Source: Kineosporia babensis (GTDB lineage Bacteria > Actinomycetota > Actinomycetes > Actinomycetales > Kineosporiaceae). Taken from it: 64,000 bases of DNA. This document shows, piece after piece, positions 8,277 to 16,762 of this stretch; position 1 is the first letter of the stretch, and every line of letters begins with the position of its first letter. The stretch is from NCBI RefSeq assembly GCF_021129305.1, contig NZ_JAJOMB010000022.1, forward strand, positions 62,001 through 126,000. The letters run 5' to 3'. The notes beneath the pieces are model-generated. The model was not told the DNA's origin and made no database searches. It worked only from the letters and a program-made list of their open reading frames with translations. Both the position numbers and the translations under genes were made by a program.

Positions 8277-9656
8277 GTGCGTGGGCAGGGTCATCCGCGG
8301 GGCCCGGCGGGGGCGGGCCACGGCGTCCAGCTCCAGCAGTTTCTGCACGCGGTAGCGGTGCCCCCGGTAGCACTCGATCACTTCGGCACAGCCCTCGTCG
8401 TCCATGACAGTGCCGGTCAGCGCCCACGAGACGTTGCGCGACACGTGATAGTCGGCCCAGGAGAACGCGTCCGGATCGCCGTGCGAGCGCTGCCGAACCT
8501 CCGCTGCCGTCCAGACTCCGATGCCCGGGATCGTCCTCAGCTTCCGGGCGGCTTCGTCGTGGGGTAGATCAACGGTCTGCTCCAGACGTCCGGCTACCTG
8601 TGCCCCATTGAGCACCGCCCGCCGCCGGGATTCATCTACCCCGGCCTTGAGCCATACCCACGACGGGATCTGCCTCCAGGTAGCCGCGTCGGGTGGCACG
8701 AACATCCCGGTTGCTTCCTGGGCCGGACCGGGAGCGGGCTCTCCGTACTTGAGTACCAGGGCGCGCCAGGACCGGCGGGCTTCCAGACCGGTGACCTTCT
8801 GTTCCAGGACCGCCGGCACCAAGGCCTCGAACACCGTCCGGCTGCGCGGCAGCCGGTAGTTGGGATGCGAGCGCCAGGCCTGGACCAGCTTGGTGTGCTC
8901 CGGCTTGGGCACGAACCCGGCTGGGTCGTCGGCCGCGCCCAGCAGTTCGGGGATGCCGTCGAGCACCCAGGCTGCGCCCGGGCCCCAGGCAGTGGCTTCG
9001 ACTTCGCCCAGGGATGCGCGGGCGTTCACCCGCAGCAATGCCGGGCCGTCGGGAGTACGGGTGGCCCGCCAGATCGGGGCCCCGGCCTGGGTGCGGTAGC
9101 AGGGGTCGCTGCCGCCGCGGCGGAACCCGGACAGGATCTGGTGGATGTTGACCGGGTGACCTGGGCGGTAGGTGCGGGCGGACGAGCGCGCGGGGCCCGG
9201 GCTGGTCGGGTGGGTTGCGGAACCTGCTGTGACCAGCACGGTTGTGTTCGGCCCGGTCGCGTTCGGCCCAGTCGCGTTCGGCCCGGCTGTGTTCGGCCCG
9301 GTTGTGTTCGGCGCAGTCACGTTCACCCCGGTCGTGTTCGAGCCGGTCTCGCTCACCCCGGTCATGTTCGAGCCGGTCCCGCTCACCCCGGTCGTGTTCG
9401 AGCCCGTCCCGCTCACCCCGGTCATGTTCGAGCCGGTCTCGTTCGACCTGGGCATGTTCGGGCCGGTAGCGCTGGGGCGGGTGGTGCCCGGATCGGCGCC
9501 GTTCAGCCTCGCCGAGTTCGGCCAGGCCGACCGCCGCCGCCGCGACGAGGGTCTACCGCTCTCATCGCCAACCGGATACGAGCCAGCCAGACCCGTGACC
9601 CGACCTAACTCGGCCGGATTTCGCCGAGAGTAGGGGTTGCCCGGAGTCACAGGCAC
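8265..9656 (-). CDS. HhH-GPD DNA glycosylase (3-methyladenine glycosylase type) with repetitive N-terminal extension
   Basis: The C-terminal 290 residues look like an actinobacterial DNA-3-methyladenine glycosylase II/AlkA relative. The helix-hairpin-helix is 'LRTIPGIGVWTAAEVRQRS', followed by the GPD strand with the probable catalytic Asp in 'FSWADYHVSRNVSW'. It would excise alkylated bases. Upstream of about 9150 the frame stays open through Thr/Asn/Gly-rich repeats up to a GTG at 9656. Homologues usually begin near 'FRRGGSDPCYR', so the extension may be untranslated or a disordered tail; a GTG at 9239 is an alternative start. The gene converges with fbiB and the two overlap by 12 bases. 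Confidence 0.75.
   Translation of the reverse strand: MPVTPGNPYSRRNPAELGRVTGLAGSYPVGDESGRPSSRRRRSAWPNSARLNGADPGTTRPSATGPNMPRSNETGSNMTGVSGTGSNTTGVSGTGSNMTGVSETGSNTTGVNVTAPNTTGPNTAGPNATGPNATGPNTTVLVTAGSATHPTSPGPARSSARTYRPGHPVNIHQILSGFRRGGSDPCYRTQAGAPIWRATRTPDGPALLRVNARASLGEVEATAWGPGAAWVLDGIPELLGAADDPAGFVPKPEHTKLVQAWRSHPNYRLPRSRTVFEALVPAVLEQKVTGLEARRSWRALVLKYGEPAPGPAQEATGMFVPPDAATWRQIPSWVWLKAGVDESRRRAVLNGAQVAGRLEQTVDLPHDEAARKLRTIPGIGVWTAAEVRQRSHGDPDAFSWADYHVSRNVSWALTGTVMDDEGCAEVIECYRGHRYRVQKLLELDAVARPRRAPRMTLPTHLPR
9241..9480. repeat. Degenerate 15-bp and 30-bp tandem repeats
   Basis: From 9241 a 15-base unit (GTYGYGTTCGGCCCG-like) repeats about six times, then a 30-base unit (for example 9331-9360, 9361-9390, 9391-9420) repeats three to four times and decays by about 9480. 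In the glycosylase frame they encode NxTGP-like pentapeptides and GVSETGSNMT-like decapeptides. Both unit sizes are multiples of three, so length changes would keep the frame. Confidence 0.85.
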
Positions 9657-9758
9657 ATCCTGCCCTGCCGCGTGCGACCACGGGAGCCACTCCCTGCGGA
9701 TTCATCCCACGACCGGCAACCCCCGTCGCAGACTTTTGTCCTAGTCGTGCACTTTTCT

Positions 9759-10721
9759 TCAGGACGCCGGAGTGACGGGCTGGTGCCGCCGGGCGGCCAG
9801 GATTCCGGCGCCGGCCGCGACCAGGTCGACCACGGTGAAGAGCACGCGAGAAACCAGCACCACCACGACGACCTTGCCGTGGCTGTCCAGCACCTGCGAG
9901 AGCACCGCGGCCAGGGCCACCTCGCGGGCCCCGGCCCCGGCCGGAGCGATGATGATCACGAAGCCGACCGCCCAGGCCAGCGCGTAGCCGCCGATCAGCA
10001 GCACCGCAGTGGAGACCGTGGCGTCGGCGCCGAGCGGCACACTGAGCGCCCAGACCTGCAGGCCCGCCCCGATCCAGGAGCCGACCGCCCACAGCGTGGC
10101 AGTGACCATCCCCCGGCCGGAACTGCGCTCGGGCAGGCCTTCCTTGCTGACGATGCGCAGCGCCCGGTCGACCACCCGGCCCATCACGGCCGGGTGCAGC
10201 ACCACGGCCAGCGGCACCACCAGGAGCACCGCCCAGCCGAAGCCCTCGGGCAGCGCCTCGGGGGCGAAGGGCAGCGCGATCAGCACCACCAGCAGAGCGC
10301 TGAGCACCGAGATCAGCATGCCGACGACGGTGGCGGTGGCGGTGCGGCGGCGCGGCACCTGGTGGTCGCGGCCCAGCTCGGTCTGCATGACCACCGGCCA
10401 GACGCTGCCGGGCAGGTACTTGCCGAGCTGGCCGACGAAGAAGATCCGGGCGGCCACCGGCAGCTTGAGCGGGGAGCCGAGGTCGGCCAGGTTGGTGCGC
10501 CAGACCATGCCGGCCAGTCCTACGTTGACCAGGGTGGCCAATGTGGCGAGCACCAGCCAGGGCGGGCTGAGCTGACCGATCGCGTCGGCCACCTGCTCGT
10601 ACTGGGAGAACACGGCCCAGCCGGCCAGGGCCACCAGAAGCAGGCCGAAGGAGAGCCGGAACCAGCGGGTGCGGCTGAGTTCGCTGGCCTGGCCGGCCAG
10701 CGCGCCGACCCGGGCGATCAG
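9759..10721 (-). CDS. UPF0104 / LPG-synthase transmembrane-family protein (flippase-like)
   Basis: About 320 residues with roughly eight hydrophobic segments, from 'LSFGLLLVALAGWAVF' to 'LVSRVLFTVVDLVAAGAGIL'. The family blocks 'FFVGQLGKYLPGSVWPVVMQTEL' (shown in part: 'GQLGKYLPGSVWPVV') and 'IIIAPAGAGAREVALAAVL' are typical of UPF0104 proteins, membrane proteins linked to glycan or lipid translocation. The frame is open to a GTG at 11168, but codons between 10721 and 10894 in that frame end mostly in T, unlike the rest of the gene, while another frame there has strong G/C third positions. I therefore place the start near 10721, where a CTG overlaps the TGA of the small gene upstream (CTGA). 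The CTG start is inference; a 469-residue product from 11168 is the alternative. Confidence 0.72.
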   Translation of the reverse strand: MIARVGALAGQASELSRTRWFRLSFGLLLVALAGWAVFSQYEQVADAIGQLSPPWLVLATLATLVNVGLAGMVWRTNLADLGSPLKLPVAARIFFVGQLGKYLPGSVWPVVMQTELGRDHQVPRRRTATATVVGMLISVLSALLVVLIALPFAPEALPEGFGWAVLLVVPLAVVLHPAVMGRVVDRALRIVSKEGLPERSSGRGMVTATLWAVGSWIGAGLQVWALSVPLGADATVSTAVLLIGGYALAWAVGFVIIIAPAGAGAREVALAAVLSQVLDSHGKVVVVVLVSRVLFTVVDLVAAGAGILAARRHQPVTPAS

Positions 10722-10894
10722 TGCTTTGCCGCCATGAGCCGCTTCACCAGGGCCAGCAGCATCGCCGTCAGCGGCGGGACCACGAAGACCAGCAGCGCCG
10801 CCACCACTGCGACCACTACCACCACCGCCACCACTACGAAGAGCAGCATCACCAAGAGCATCAGCGGTACCAGCACGATCTTCCCCCGGGTCAT
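10718..10894 (-). CDS. Small hydrophobic membrane protein (58 aa), unknown function
   Basis: In a different frame from the UPF0104 gene, ATG at 10894 opens a 58-residue protein: a short basic start 'MTRGK', then an almost unbroken Val/Leu/Ala-rich stretch with a Pro-Pro kink ('VFVVPPLTAMLLALVKRLM') and a basic end. It fits one long or two membrane helices. About nine in ten third positions are G or C, as in real genes here, whereas the overlapping frame is T-rich at third positions. An upstream ATG at 10993 would add 33 Arg-rich residues. No family is recognised. It sits between a glycosyltransferase and a flippase-like gene and may act with them. Confidence 0.5.
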   Translation of the reverse strand: MTRGKIVLVPLMLLVMLLFVVVAVVVVVAVVAALLVFVVPPLTAMLLALVKRLMAAKH

Positions 10895-11164
10895 GACCGG
10901 CCGAGGCAGCCGGGACCGAACTCGCCACCGGCTCCACACCCGAAGCCGAACCATCACCCGCAGCCGACTCCGTGCCTCGAGCCGCACCAGCATCTGAAGC
11001 CGGGCTCACACCCGAAGCCGAACCGTCCCCGGTAGCCCCGCCCGACGTCCGCTGCTCCGAAACCGAACCAGATCCCGAAGCCGAACCAGCCCTGGCAGGC
11101 CCGCCCGACGTCCGTTGCTCCGAAACCTCGCCGCCGGGCTCCGGTTCGTGACCCCCCACCGAAC

Positions 11165-12388
11165 TCACCGCCGCGACTCGACCGGCGTGACTCCGGTGAG
11201 CGCGTCCACGTACCGCGCCCAGGGCCCGGCCAGATCGATGTCCGGCAACCCGGCCCGCAGGCGCATCAGCTCACCGGTGGCGGTGAGCCGCTTCAACGCG
11301 GTGACCAGCGCAGGCACGTCCGCGGGGGGGACCAGCAGGCCGTCCACCCCGTCCTTCACGTCATCGCCGAAGGTGCCCACCGAGGTGGCCAGCACCGGCA
11401 GCCCGTGGGCATGCCCGAGCAGCACGTTCTGCGAGGCGGTGGCATGGCGGTACGGCAGCGCCAGCACGTCGTGCTCGGCCAGCAGGGCCGGGATGTCGAT
11501 GCCCGCGATGTAACCCGCGCGCACGTTCACCCGCCCGGCCAGCGCCGGGTCGGCCGCCAGTTCACGCACCCGTTCGCCGGCCTGGCCCCACTGCTCCCCA
11601 GCCACCGTGACGGTGACCTCGGGAACACCCTTGGCCGCCTCGAGCAGCAGGTCGTAGCCCTTGTACTCGCGCACCATGCCGAGCGTGAGCACGCGCAGCG
11701 GATCGCCTTCCTCCCGGATCGGGCGGGTGGCGGCCAGGTGCCGGCCGGCCGGGTCGGGCAGCCCTCCGGGCAGGTGCGGGGCCAGCGGCACGGTGACCAC
11801 CGGACGCCGGTCGAGACCGAGCTCGTGGGCCAGCCGGGCCTGTTCGGCCGAGTGCACCACGATCCCGTCGACCGAGCGCAGCATCTGGCGGATCAGCATC
11901 TCGCCGCCCGGATGCGTCTCGTGCGGCACCACGTTGTGGGCGATCGCCACGATCCGCGGCTTCGGCGAACCGATCTTGCGCCCGCGCGAGGACATCCGGA
12001 TCGAGCGGATCAGGGTGAGCAGCGAGGGCACCTGGATCGGCACCACGACCACCACGATCACCAGGTCGACCTCGCGCAGCGCCTTACCGGTGCTCCACCA
12101 GGTGTTCGGCCGGTCCCAGCGCAGCGGGCGGACGGTGTTCGGGTAGGGCGGCAGGTCGGGCCCGCCGTCGGGCACGGCCTGCTCACCCGGGTACAGCGCG
12201 TGCGGGTACAGCCGGGACCACGACACCAGCTGCACGTCGTGCCCGGCCGCGGCCAGAGCGTGCGCGGTCTGCGTGGTGTGCGCGGCCACGCCGCCCTTGA
12301 ACGGGTGCGACGGACCGACGACGGCGATGCGCAGGCCACCAGGCGTGGGGGCCGGGCGCTGGCCGGAGGAGACCAGGAAGCTCGTCAT
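11165..12388 (-). CDS. GT4-family glycosyltransferase
   Basis: A 407-residue GT-B fold enzyme. The N-terminal Rossmann half starts 'RIAVVGPSHPFKGGVAAHT' with the glycine loop for the acceptor. The C-terminal half has 'VLTLGMVREYKGYDLLLEA' and 'ALPYRHATASQNVLLGHAHG', the nucleotide-sugar-binding region of GT4 (retaining) enzymes. The ATG at 12388 is chosen; a GTG at 12400 would add four residues. The next frame downstream opens with GTGA at the stop. The donor and acceptor sugars cannot be read from sequence; the context suggests a surface polysaccharide or glycolipid. Confidence 0.85.
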   Translation of the reverse strand: MTSFLVSSGQRPAPTPGGLRIAVVGPSHPFKGGVAAHTTQTAHALAAAGHDVQLVSWSRLYPHALYPGEQAVPDGGPDLPPYPNTVRPLRWDRPNTWWSTGKALREVDLVIVVVVVPIQVPSLLTLIRSIRMSSRGRKIGSPKPRIVAIAHNVVPHETHPGGEMLIRQMLRSVDGIVVHSAEQARLAHELGLDRRPVVTVPLAPHLPGGLPDPAGRHLAATRPIREEGDPLRVLTLGMVREYKGYDLLLEAAKGVPEVTVTVAGEQWGQAGERVRELAADPALAGRVNVRAGYIAGIDIPALLAEHDVLALPYRHATASQNVLLGHAHGLPVLATSVGTFGDDVKDGVDGLLVPPADVPALVTALKRLTATGELMRLRAGLPDIDLAGPWARYVDALTGVTPVESRR

Positions 12389-12519
12389 CAGGCCCGCCAC
12401 CCCCGGCAGCGCCGGGTCTGCGACCGGAAGACCAGGTAACGGCAGGTCCGGGAGTTACGCGTCGAGCGGGGACCGACGAGCCGTGGCGCGGTGCAGCGCG
12501 CGGAACGGGGCGCCATGCC

Positions 12520-13512
12520 TCAGCCCTCGTGCACGCCGGGATCGAGCGCGCTGTCCCCGCGCGAGCGGACGATCAGGTCGGCCAGCAGGCCCATGCTGGC
12601 GATCAGCAGCCCGGCCATGACCAGCAGCATGGTGTTGGCCGGGAAGTAGAACGGGTGCCGGACCATGTCCACGATCCCCTTCACGAACCCGATCGCCAGC
12701 AGCCACAGGGCCAGCGGCATGAGCACCTTGAGCGGGTCGAAGTACATGATCATCCGCAGCACCTGGAGGATGTAGCGGTAGGCGTCCCGCACGAAGTGGA
12801 ACTTGGACGTGCCGGCCCGCTTCGCGTAGTCGATCTCGACGTAGCGGATGTCGTGCTGGTTCTGCAGGAACGACAGCGTGATGGTGGTGACGCAGGAGAA
12901 CCCGGGCGGCAGCAGGCGCAGGTAGGGCAGCGAGACCGAGCGCCGGAAGGCCCGCAGACCGGAGTTCAGGTCGGGGATCTTCTGGTTGCTCAGCCGCTCG
13001 GCGATCTTGCGGATCAGCCACTTCGCCGGCACGCGCAGCCACTTGTGCGTGCCCTCCTCGGTGAGCCGGGCACCGACCACCTGGTCGTAGCTCGGGTCGG
13101 TGAGCAGGATCTGCACGAGCTCGGGGATCCGCTCGTTCGGGTACGTCATGTCGGCGTCGGTCCAGACCACGATGTCACCACGGGCGCGCATCGTGCCGAT
13201 CCGCCGGGCCGTGCCCGAGCCGCCGTTGCGCCGGAACGCCAGCACCTGCACGTGCGGCATCCGGGTGGCGGCCTCGCGCAGCACGGCGAGGGTGTTGTCG
13301 GAGCTGGCATCGTCGATGGCCAGGACCTCGTAGCTGAGGCCGGAGGCATCCATCGAGGTGGTGATGCGCTCGAGTTCGGCCAGCACGTGGTCCTGCTCGT
13401 TGAAGCAGGGCAGCACGATGGTGGCGGTAACGCCGCCGGACTCGGGCGCGACCGGCTCCCCGATCGGCTGGTTCGACGTCGGGGTCTGCGGGGCCACGGG
13501 CGAAGCACTCAT
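12520..13512 (-). CDS. GT2-family glycosyltransferase (polyprenyl-phosphate sugar synthase-like)
   Basis: 330 residues. The GT2 core has 'ATIVLPCFNEQDHVLAELE', 'LAIDDASSDNTL', 'RRNGGSGTARRIG' and the DxD-like 'VVWTDADMTYP', then two C-terminal membrane helices ('LMPLALWLLAIGFVKGIV', 'LLVMAGLLIASMGLLADLIV'). This resembles dolichol/undecaprenyl-phosphate mannose or glucose synthases that feed sugars to GT-C enzymes, such as the one encoded just upstream. ATG at 13512 is taken as start. On the minus strand TAACCT lies 8 bases before it, compatible with a nearly leaderless mRNA. Confidence 0.85.
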   Translation of the reverse strand: MSASPVAPQTPTSNQPIGEPVAPESGGVTATIVLPCFNEQDHVLAELERITTSMDASGLSYEVLAIDDASSDNTLAVLREAATRMPHVQVLAFRRNGGSGTARRIGTMRARGDIVVWTDADMTYPNERIPELVQILLTDPSYDQVVGARLTEEGTHKWLRVPAKWLIRKIAERLSNQKIPDLNSGLRAFRRSVSLPYLRLLPPGFSCVTTITLSFLQNQHDIRYVEIDYAKRAGTSKFHFVRDAYRYILQVLRMIMYFDPLKVLMPLALWLLAIGFVKGIVDMVRHPFYFPANTMLLVMAGLLIASMGLLADLIVRSRGDSALDPGVHEG

Positions 13513-13603
13513 CGGGGCAGAGGTTACCGGCTGCCGGAGGACGTTTCGGACGGTGCCCGGGTAGCTGTGGATAACGGTTGGGCCGCCAATCGCCCGTTGA
13601 GCC

Positions 13604-15796
13604 CTATCGGGACACCTCTGAGGCATCTGCCAGCCACACATCGACATCGAGCCGGGCCTCGCCGTCGGGCACCCGGGTGAGGTAGCGCTGCGGCTCGTTC
13701 GAGACCAGGTCCACCACCTGCCGCGAGGTCAGGCCGAGAGCCGTGATCACGGCCTCGCCCTGCTCGGTGGCGGCCAGCAGCACCGGGCGGTTGCCGGCCG
13801 CGGTGATCCGCTGCACGATCGGCCGGACCGTGTCGGCCACGGCCTGGGTGTCGTCGATGTCGGTGATCCGGACCGAGGCCGCCGGACGGTCGCAGAACCC
13901 GCGGATCACCTGCGGCCACTCGTTGGCGGCGCGGTTGTCCAGAGCCACCACCACATCCTTCTCCCCGAGCGCGGCGCACACCTTCTCGGCCGCCGCGACC
14001 TGCCCCTTCTCGGTGCGCTGGCCGGCGATCGGCAGGGTGGCCAGGGCCGGCGGCACCAGCATGATCACGACCGCTGCGGCGATCACCCCGGTCAGGGCGG
14101 TGGCGGTCCAGCGGCGCAGGGCCCGGCGGGCGATCCACGCTGCAGCGGCGGTGGCGGCCAGGACCAGGGCGGGGATGACCACGGGGACCATCCGGCGGTC
14201 GGCCCAGGGGTGGTCCGGGGTGATCCCGGGTCGGTACACCGTGAGCAGGATGCTGCCGAAGGCGATCACGGCCGGGCCGAGCCAGACCGGAACTTCCCTA
14301 CTGCTTGAGGACGTCGGGCTCGCCTCGGTCGGTCGGGTCGGCAGGGTGGCCAGCCACCAGCGCGCGGTGGCCGCGGCCAGGAAGGTGAAGACCGCCCAGG
14401 CGGCCACGATCATCAGCGGTCCCAGGTACCAGCTGATCCAGTTCAGGCTGTACTCGTAATAGGTGCGGCCGACGTCCAAGGTCAGGCCCTGTTCCAGCTG
14501 CAGCCCGGCGACCACCTTCGCGCCCGGGTCGTTCGGGTCCTGCCGGGCCACCATCCACAGCGGCCGACTGGCCAGCCCTACCCCGATCAGCGCCACCGCC
14601 CCGGCCAGCAACCACGGCCACCGCGCGCGCCAGGCATCGGTGGTCAGCGCCGTGCCCAGTGCGGAAGTCTTTCCCTCCCGACGGCGGGCGATCTGAACGA
14701 CGGCGAGGCTGAACAGCCCCAGCACCACACCGCCGGCGATCAGGGGAATCAAACTGGCGGAGATCGTCCCCAGGTATGGACGGGACAACCACACCGCCGG
14801 CACCACCGCGACGGCCGTGCCCGCCAACGTCCCGACCACCAGCGGCCGGGAAGCCGGATGCTTGCGCAACGCGAGCACAGCGGCCACCGGCAGCAGCAAC
14901 GAGACCTCGCGCAGGCCGTCCACCCGGAACAGCCCCGCCAGACCGAAGGCCAGACCGGCGCTCAGCCCCAGCATCCGGGCGGCCTTTTCGACTCCCTCGT
15001 TGCCGGACTTCACCGCGTCCACCAGCAGCGCGGCAGCAACGGTGACCAGCAGCAGGGCGATCGGCTCGGAGTAGGTAGAGCGTGCGGCCTGGAGCATGGG
15101 CTGCGCCAACACCAGGGAGGCTGTCGCCAGCACCGCCCAGCGCGCGCCGATCAGCCGGGTGGCCAGCCCGGCGAAGCCCAGCATGGCCAGCGCCGAGAAG
15201 ATCGCCGGCATCACCAGCACGCCGCCCCAGCCGTTCACCCACCAGCCCAGCGAATACACCGCGGGGGCGCCGAGCAGGAACTGCGGGACGATGTCTACCC
15301 CGCTGCCGTTCGCCACCTGGTAGTACGCCGGACTCGCCAGCCGGAACGCGGGGTCAGCCAATGCCTCACTACCCCCGAACGCCTCCAGCCAGGAGGGAAT
15401 CGGCAGACCGTGCCGGGTCGAGATCCACTGGGTGTAAAGCGCGTACGAGCCGGCGTCCCGTCGCAGCACCACATGCTCAGCGTGGGTAAGCGCGGCCCAC
15501 AGCCCGTGCCCGGTCGCGATCGCCAGGACCGCGGGAGCTGTCCAGCGCGGCGCCTGACTCGCCGGGATCCAGCGCACCAGCCACACCACAGCGGCGAAAC
15601 CGGCGATCACCAGCGGCAGCACCAGCCACGGCCGCCAGCCCCCGAAGGGCACCAGCACGGCGGCCAGCAGCCCGACCACGGCGGCGAATCCCGCGGCCAG
15701 GGGGCCACCGCGGGCCAGGACGATGCCGGACAGTTGCTCTCCGCGCAGTCCGGGCAGGGAGTCGGTGGCGGCAGGGGTGCTCGTCCGCTGGCTCAC
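13604..15796 (-). CDS. GT-C/GT39-like integral membrane glycosyltransferase
   Basis: 730 residues with about a dozen hydrophobic segments and a C-terminal soluble part. Early in the protein 'VVLRRDAGSYALYTQW' follows the first helices, at the place where GT-C enzymes (ArnT, PMT, AftB types) carry their acidic catalytic loop. These enzymes take sugars from polyprenyl-phosphate donors on the outer face of the membrane. The GTG at 15796 ('VSQRTSTPAATDS') is chosen because the earlier open part is Arg/Pro-rich and not membrane-like. With the downstream GT2 synthase it could form a donor-maker and donor-user pair; this pairing is inferred from position. Confidence 0.78.
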   Translation of the reverse strand: MSQRTSTPAATDSLPGLRGEQLSGIVLARGGPLAAGFAAVVGLLAAVLVPFGGWRPWLVLPLVIAGFAAVVWLVRWIPASQAPRWTAPAVLAIATGHGLWAALTHAEHVVLRRDAGSYALYTQWISTRHGLPIPSWLEAFGGSEALADPAFRLASPAYYQVANGSGVDIVPQFLLGAPAVYSLGWWVNGWGGVLVMPAIFSALAMLGFAGLATRLIGARWAVLATASLVLAQPMLQAARSTYSEPIALLLVTVAAALLVDAVKSGNEGVEKAARMLGLSAGLAFGLAGLFRVDGLREVSLLLPVAAVLALRKHPASRPLVVGTLAGTAVAVVPAVWLSRPYLGTISASLIPLIAGGVVLGLFSLAVVQIARRREGKTSALGTALTTDAWRARWPWLLAGAVALIGVGLASRPLWMVARQDPNDPGAKVVAGLQLEQGLTLDVGRTYYEYSLNWISWYLGPLMIVAAWAVFTFLAAATARWWLATLPTRPTEASPTSSSSREVPVWLGPAVIAFGSILLTVYRPGITPDHPWADRRMVPVVIPALVLAATAAAAWIARRALRRWTATALTGVIAAAVVIMLVPPALATLPIAGQRTEKGQVAAAEKVCAALGEKDVVVALDNRAANEWPQVIRGFCDRPAASVRITDIDDTQAVADTVRPIVQRITAAGNRPVLLAATEQGEAVITALGLTSRQVVDLVSNEPQRYLTRVPDGEARLDVDVWLADASEVSR

Positions 15797-15986
15797 GGCT
15801 CTCAACTTTCGGTCGTGCGGATCACCCCACCGGCGGGGGCCCGGGGCGTACGGCCAGCGGCTGTACCGGCGTCGGGCGCCAAACCTACGAGACAGTTCCC
15901 GCTGCGCTCCAATCCCCACCCGGCCCGGCAAGCACCGGTCCCCACCCGGCAAGCGCCGGCGATCACCCCCGCATACGCTGAGCGCC

Positions 15987-16754
15987 GTGATTCCTCAGAC
16001 CCCGGCGGACATTGCCGCGCTGATGTCGTCCCTGCTCGCCGCCGACCCGGGCCGCCCGCGCGTGACTTGGTACGGGCCCAACTCCGAGCGGGTCGAGTTC
16101 TCCGCCAAGACGCTGGGCAACTGGGTCGCCAAGACTGCGAACCTGCTGGTCGAGGAGCTGGACTGCCAGCCCGGCTCGACCGTGGGCATCGCGCTGCCGG
16201 TGCACTGGCGCAGCGTCTCCTGGCTGCTGGCGGCCTGGGCGGTCGGGGTGCACGCGGTGGTCTTCGACGAGAACCTGGGCCCCGCCCGCACCGACCTGGA
16301 GTTCGACGTCCTGGTCACCGACCGCCCCTCCTCCCCGCCGAAGGGCAGTACCGAGGCCGAACTGGTCGTGGTGGCGCTGCCGTCACTGGCCACGCGCTGG
16401 ACCGGAGACGTACCCCCGGGAGCGATCGACGCGGCGGCGGAGATCCGGCTGCAGCCAGACGTGTTCACCCCCTACGCCGCGCCCACCGCCGACACGCCGG
16501 CCCTGACCACGGGTGAGTTGACCGTGAGCTACGGAGACCTGCTGGTCCAGGCGAGCACGGCAGCGGCGGAGCCGGGCACCCGCTTGCTGACCGACGCGGG
16601 GCCCTCCCGGGCGATCGAGGCCTACCTAGCGCCTCTGGTCGCCGGGGGTTCGGTGGTGCTGCACCACGACCTGAGCCAACTCACCGTCGAACAGCGCGAG
16701 CACCTGGTCAGCCAGGAGCAGGTCACCATCACCGACCTCGGCCCCGCGCTCTAG
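15987..16754 (+). CDS. TIGR03089 family protein (AMP-binding-enzyme-like)
   Basis: 255 residues resembling the N-terminal part of acyl/AMP-binding enzymes but too short to be one: 'VTWYGPNSERVEFSAKTLG', 'LDCQPGSTVGIALPVHWR', 'LLAAWAVGVHAVVFDE'. This matches TIGR03089 proteins, found once per genome in many actinobacteria (Rv3268 in M. tuberculosis, next to an LCP gene). Biochemical role unknown. The GTG start at 15987 has TACGCT ending 7 bases upstream, suggesting a leaderless transcript. It converges with the SpoIID gene, 8 bases away. Confidence 0.82.
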   Translation: MIPQTPADIAALMSSLLAADPGRPRVTWYGPNSERVEFSAKTLGNWVAKTANLLVEELDCQPGSTVGIALPVHWRSVSWLLAAWAVGVHAVVFDENLGPARTDLEFDVLVTDRPSSPPKGSTEAELVVVALPSLATRWTGDVPPGAIDAAAEIRLQPDVFTPYAAPTADTPALTTGELTVSYGDLLVQASTAAAEPGTRLLTDAGPSRAIEAYLAPLVAGGSVVLHHDLSQLTVEQREHLVSQEQVTITDLGPAL

Positions 16755-16762
16755 GCCGTACG

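Noticed and set aside
9241-9480. The tandem repeats considered as a CRISPR array
   Set aside because: Units are directly adjacent without unique spacers and keep the reading frame.
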